Below, piece after piece: positions 59,171 through 64,000 of a stretch of DNA of 64,000 nucleotides. Source of the stretch: Populus alba (taxonomy: Eukaryota; Streptophyta; Magnoliopsida; Malpighiales; Salicaceae); NCBI RefSeq assembly GCF_005239225.2, contig NC_133284.1, forward strand, positions 48,702,697 to 48,766,696. The letters run 5' to 3'. The notes below the pieces were generated by a model, which was not told where the DNA came from, did no database searches, and saw only the letters and a list, made by a program, of their open reading frames with translations. The translations under genes and the position numbers were made by a program. Positions within the stretch are counted from its first letter, which is position 1; every line of letters begins with the position of its first letter.

Positions 59171-59898
59171 CAGATCACATCATATTAATTCACACAACTT
59201 AATATTTTTTTATTAGAAAAAATGTTAGTAATGTTTGGATATTTTTTTATATATTCAAACAGAATTTGATATGATTTACGAAGTAAATAATTAAAAATAA
59301 AGGACTGTATTTTGTGAAAAGCTTAAATTTTTATTAGGTGATTTTAACAAGAATTCTAATTAAGAAATCAAAACAATTTAAAGGTAAAATTAATATAAAA
59401 ATAGTTTGAATGTAAAGATTTTACCCATTAGTCGGAGAATATATTTTAAGTTTTCCTTTTATTAAGACCACACACCCATGGTTACAAGACTGTTCTCGAG
59501 GTTTGGGCCAGCTCAAAGCAGATCATGGATTAATTTATAGATTAGTTGATTAATTTAATATTTTATTAAAATAATATTGTTTTATTTTTTTAAAATAAAA
59601 TGATGCAGTTTTTATAAAAAAAATCTGATAATGAAACCCAACTTATTAATAATGGGCTAACTGATCGGACCGGTCCGGATTTTATAACATTGACCGAACC
59701 GGGTAAGCGGGGAAAGAAATAAACAGAAAAAAGAAAACCCTATCTTCACTTTCTCTGGAACGTTACAGTCGACTATTAGCTGCCAAGTTAGCTAAGTTCT
59801 TGCTTTTGATTTCTTCCCTCAAAATCTTAGGGTTTAAGTGAGGTTTATTATTATTACTATTATTATCAGAGTCCACTGGAATTGAAAAATCAGTGGCA
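59171..59898. promoter_or_regulatory. Upstream region of the FHA-domain gene
   Basis: Two telo-box words (AAACCCTA) occur, one direct at 59735-59742 and one reversed at 59828-59835. They are followed by an ATT/ATC trinucleotide run (59850-59870) and the start codon at 59899. Telo-boxes are common near transcription starts of plant housekeeping genes. The transcription start itself cannot be placed. Confidence 0.4.
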
Positions 59899-62800
59899 AT
59901 GGGGCGCAATTTATCCCAATCTCCACACAGGGATCGACATAGAAGCTCTCATAGAGATAGAGATGCTTCCCCAGTGAGAGAGAAACAACAACAACAACAA
60001 CGCTCTAGCCGCAGTAATAATAATAATAAATCTCCCAAGAAGCGGGAGATGTCTCCTCCTCTATCTCCTCCAGCAAGACACAGGAGCTCGCAAAAGGACC
60101 GCTCCCCAGTTGAAAAAGAGAGAAATTCAAATCGCGGGAGGTCTCCTTCGCCAAGAACGAAAAGATTAAGGAGATCCCAAGATGAGAAAGAGGGTGCAAA
60201 AATGAGAGATAGAGAGGTTGACAGGAATCACGACAAAAAGGGAAGCGAGAAGGGTGGCACACGAAGGGAAAGAGAGGGCGAGGGAGAAGATTATGAAAGG
60301 AGTCTTGGAAAGGGAGGCGATAAGGGTTTGCAAAGGGAGGGAGAAGCTGAGAGGAATCGTAGAGAAAGAGGAGAGAGGGAAGTTGGGAAGGAGAGAAGGT
60401 CAGGGAGGGATGAGATTGAAGGAAAGTCTTCTTCTAGAGGACGACATAGGGGGCGGTCTACTTCACCATTGGAATCAGACCGTCGCAACAGGAGCAAGCA
60501 TGGGTCTCGATCGCCGCTGCCTCAAACAGAGAGAGACCGCAATGAGGTGTCTGGTGATATTCACCCCTAACAACACTTTGGTCTAAACATTTTTTTTTCC
60601 TTTTCTTATTAAATTATCTTATTATTGTGTTGTTTGTGGTTAAAAATTATCTGCTTCACAATGTTGCTGATGAATGTAGGCTAGTTTGTGTTGTTTTTCT
60701 GTTTGCAATTCATAATTTCAAACTAAATGTGATTTGTGTATTTGGATTTTGATAAATTCTTTTTTCCTTTTTGTGTAATTGTTTTTGTTTGATTCAAAGG
60801 TTTGTATATGTTTTCATGAAGTTGTTGGAAACTTGGTAGTATTAAAAGCTGATAACCTTTACAAACAACCCCATTCAATTCCCGTTGTTAACTTACTGGT
60901 TGCACTTTGCATATGAATTTCAAATCATTAACTTTAACATAAATCTCATCAAGAAACCCCACCAAACCCCTTAATCTCTCATTATAACCATAAAATCTCC
61001 TCTTTTGGCTCTTCTCCTAACTGCTTTCACACTGTAATGATAATCCATAGCAAAACCAAACAAGTAGCCACTAGCCAGAAACATTATAATTAACAAAATC
61101 CCAACCCTAGAAGTTGCTAGAGTACAAAGAATCCCAATGGAAACCTATGGAATGTTTTGCTCGAAAATTAAGGCCCCAAATCATTTTGGCCTGAAGTCTA
61201 CAATCTTTTCCTTGAACAGAAAATGTCGTGGATTATGTCTATCTTTTAAGATTTCAAACCTTGATGAATCTTTGGAATTGCCTTTCTTGAAAAGATTCTC
61301 GAATGAAACACTGATTGGAAAAACTAATTATTTCAGGGGACAAACTCAAGGGGAGCTGAACAAAGGTAGGCTGCTTCTTAAGCTTTTCTTTTTCTCATGT
61401 TTGGACTGGAACATTGGTAACGTGCCTCTACCATGGAAATGCTATTTAGAAACACCTAAATAATAATAATAATAATAATAAATTGTCCTACTTAAATTTG
61501 CTTGGGCAGGAATAGTGATGATGACAATTATGATGATTCTGTGGCTAAGATGAAGGCTGCTGAGGAGGCTTTGGAAGTCAAGAAGAAGGTAGGAACAGCT
61601 TGTGTGGTTGCTTTACTTCCCTGTGCTTAATGCTCCTTATTTAGTTTGTAAACATACTTTTGTTTGGCTAAGAAAATAGATCTTCATTGTGTCTAGCCAA
61701 TGACCTCAGTATTGATCATTATCTTTACAAATTGCAGCACGAACCTTCTTTTGAGCTATCTGGAAAGCTTGCTGCCGAAACCAATAGAGTTAGAGGTGGG
61801 TGATATGTACATTGCTTTTAGTTTCACTGAAGAGAATTTCCTTTTTTTCTTATCACTAATAATTCTGCTGAACCTCTCTCTCACCTCTTTTATACAAATC
61901 TGGTGGCAAGCTAAAAGTTGTTTGGCATCTTTGGTTAGTTGGTTTAGATATAGAGGTATTTTTGTCGTGCAATTGCTTTACACATTTTGACATAAACGTA
62001 TCATTTTTCTGGTCAGTTTAGTTGAATCCATGTAGAGTTACTCAGTTGTTTTGTCATTTGAAAAATAATTGGGGAAGTTTAACAGCATTTGGGAGGCAAG
62101 AAAGAAAACAGTAGATTCCCTGAAGTGACAGATAGGCTATACCTTTTAAAATTACATCCGTATGAGAGGAAGAATTAGGCACAGGCACTTGAGGCTTCTT
62201 GATTGATGGTGGATTTGATCTCCATAAGCAGTTTTACAAATTGGGCCAAAACATATTCTGTTTTTATTTTCTTTCTTTCTTTGGTTCGTGCCTGATGTGA
62301 AAAAGCTTTACCAACACATGATGTGTGTAGTTTCCTTTTTCATATTCACTTATGCTAATTGGTTTTTTTCATTTTCTAGGTGTTACATTGCTGTTCACCG
62401 AGCCCCCAGATGCTAAGAAACCTAATGTAAGATGGCGACTTTATGTTTTTAAGGGTGGTGAGGCTCTGAATGGTAGGTCCTGCATATGGCATGTTGTATA
62501 TGTATATGTTTCTGGGAGTCCTGGAAATCCATAAATCAGACATCATCCATTGCCTTCTCAAATCATGCATTTTTACTGTCATCAAATTAAAATGTGTCTG
62601 GCTTGCTTTGATGCTGGGTTATCAGACTGTATAGTTGAAACAAATTTATATATAGCAGCTGCAAAATCTTAGTAGAATTCAGGGTTACATTTCGATACAT
62701 GTGTAAGATGCTAGGATACAGGTCGGGAGTGGACCTTTTGGTTAAGTCTTGAAGCTTTCACTTCTTAAGGGGAAATTTTAAATATTTTTTGAAGTCTTGT

Positions 62801-64000
62801 GAAGAACTTACATGACTTCTTTTGTTTTCCTGACAATTTCTTTCCCTGCTTCTCAATGACAGAACTGTACTTTATTATGAGGGGGCCACCAAAGTCGTAG
62901 AGATTTTAAATTTTAGTCCTTCAAATTTGAAGATTTTTAGTTCTTCTCCTCCATTTAAGGATTATTTAATAGGAATACATGTTTTGCACCCCCATACAAT
63001 TATCTATTATTAATATGGATTTTTCTTTGTTATTTAATTTTCAAGTCTACCCTGATTGCTTTCATATTGCACCCCCTTTCCCATTCCAAAAACTCAAGTT
63101 CTGCCCCCCTGCTAGCTGTCCTTGAAGAGCTCTTTAAAAGACTATATTGCTCTCAAAACAAGAGTGTATAAACATTGAACAATTTAATTTTCCAATCTAA
63201 ACAAAATAATTTTTTTTCCTCTGAAGAGAGTGCACAGCCTTTAGTCCTTATCTGAAAGGAGTCAATAGTCAATTAATTTCCTTCTGTTTTTACGAGAGCT
63301 TTTCTGTACTTGGTGGTGTTGACTCACCATTGTTTACCACATTGCATGTGGATTTATTTCTCTTATGGTCAGTCCTTGTTCAGGATGGAATTTCTGATTA
63401 TGGAAGAAACCTGTTAACTCACCCTCTGGCTGATGTTTATGTTTCTAACAATTGTATTGGTAAACAGAACCCCTTTATATACATCGTCAGAGCTGTTACC
63501 TTTTTGGGAGAGAAAGGAGGGTGGCAGATATTCCTACAGACCATCCATCATGCAGCAAGCAACATGCTGTTATTCAATTCCGGTAGATCTAAAATTAGCA
63601 GTTTTTTCTTCTTTGCTGTTTCAGGACATTTTTATGATTTCATGTTTCTGGTTGTTAGGCAAGTAGAAAAGGAGCAGCCTGATGGCATGTTAAAAAAGCA
63701 AGTAAGGTAAGAATCAGCTGTGTCATATGACTATTTTCATTGATGAATGGCAATTTATCACATCTCCTAGTCAAACTTTGTATTTTCCGTATGCCATGGA
63801 CAGGCCTTACGTAATGGACCTTGGAAGCACAAATAAAACTTTCATTAATGTGAGCAATCTCTCTTAATATCAAGTTAGCATATACTGAGCTTTTCTCTTA
63901 TTTATTGTTGTGATTGAATCTAAAATTTCTTCTGCATTTGCAGGATAATCCCATTGAACCTCAGCGTTATTATGAACTATTTGAAAAGGACACAATAAAA
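59899..64000 (+). CDS. DDL: DAWDLE/SNIP1-like FHA-domain protein (3' end outside window)
   Basis: This is a nuclear RNA-binding protein that in Arabidopsis assists Dicer-like 1 in microRNA and siRNA production. Exons are 59899-60546, 61337-61365, 61510-61588, 61738-61795, 62380-62472, 63468-63582, 63659-63706, 63804-63849 and 63944 to beyond 64000. All have GT-AG borders and matching phases, with 391 codons visible. Residues 1-216 are an Arg/Ser/Glu-rich disordered region with poly-Gln and poly-Asn runs and an SPSPRTKRLRR block. An acidic linker leads to VAKMKAAEEALE. From about residue 286 an FHA phosphothreonine-binding domain begins: WRLYVF (290-295), FGRE (315-318), CSKQHAVIQ (331-339) and MDLGSTNKTFIN (361-372). 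About 20 residues should lie past the edge. The first ATG is at 59899. No lesions were seen. Confidence 0.94.
59985..60030 (+). repeat. Coding CAA and AAT microsatellites
   Basis: Runs of CAA (poly-Gln) and AAT (poly-Asn) lie within 45 bases of each other in exon 1 of the FHA gene, separated by Arg-Ser-Ser-Arg-Ser. They keep frame because both are trinucleotides. Confidence 0.9.

Noticed and set aside
59893..59898. Upstream GTG as start of the FHA-domain protein
   Set aside because: Plant genes start at ATG. The first in-frame ATG is at 59899, two codons later.
60005..60497. Minus-strand frames in DDL exon 1
   Set aside because: They are antisense of a purine-rich Arg/Ser/Glu coding exon that lacks stops on the other strand for compositional reasons.

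Overview
This is plant nuclear DNA from a eudicot, most likely a poplar (Populus, Salicaceae). The base composition is AT-rich, the genes have GT-AG introns, about four fifths of the window is transposon debris and tandem repeats, and the resistance-gene sequence is of a type I associate with poplar. The genus call is inference, because no database search was possible. Four protein-coding loci can be supported, and exon borders were placed by reading splice sites and frames by eye.

Layout. Positions 1-9.4 kb hold a Gypsy-type LTR fragment, Copia remnants, a tandem repeat of about 155 bp, and copy A of a segmental duplication. Positions 9.6-14.2 kb (minus strand) hold a CC-NBS-LRR disease resistance gene broken by five single-base length changes. 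Positions 14.2-25.9 kb are nested, decayed LTR retrotransposons, including a SIRE/Maximus-type Copia remnant with an envelope-position ORF. Positions 25.9-30.1 kb hold copy B of the segmental duplication, with its right-hand module inverted. Positions 31-34 kb carry more of the 155-bp family. Positions 34.0-38.7 kb form a composite of tandem arrays: a GC-rich repeat of about 125 bp, an AT-rich repeat of about 63 bp, and a CpG-rich 33-bp minisatellite. Two related solo LTRs have inserted into these arrays, one flanked by a perfect 5-bp target duplication. Positions 38.7-43.4 kb hold a Tourist-like MITE, a Copia LTR fragment on the minus strand, and AT-rich sequence.

The right third carries three intact housekeeping genes. 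These are a plastid glucose-6-phosphate/phosphate translocator (plus strand, 43462-47642, 5 exons), the plastid tryptophan synthase beta chain (minus strand, 52458-50203, 4 exons), and a DAWDLE/SNIP1-like FHA-domain RNA-processing protein (plus strand, 59899 to beyond the right edge, 9 exons visible). The first two lie tail to tail. As I recall the Arabidopsis locus numbers, GPT1 and TSB1 are neighbours there too (At5g54800 and At5g54810), so this looks like conserved microsynteny.

Functionally, the translocator brings hexose phosphate into plastids, tryptophan synthase beta makes tryptophan from indole and serine in plastids, and the FHA protein acts in nuclear small-RNA biogenesis. The resistance gene is an intracellular pathogen sensor family member that appears non-functional as written. 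No previously unknown biological system is convincingly present. The most unusual material is the 34-38.7 kb array-of-arrays and the segmental duplication with its inverted module.
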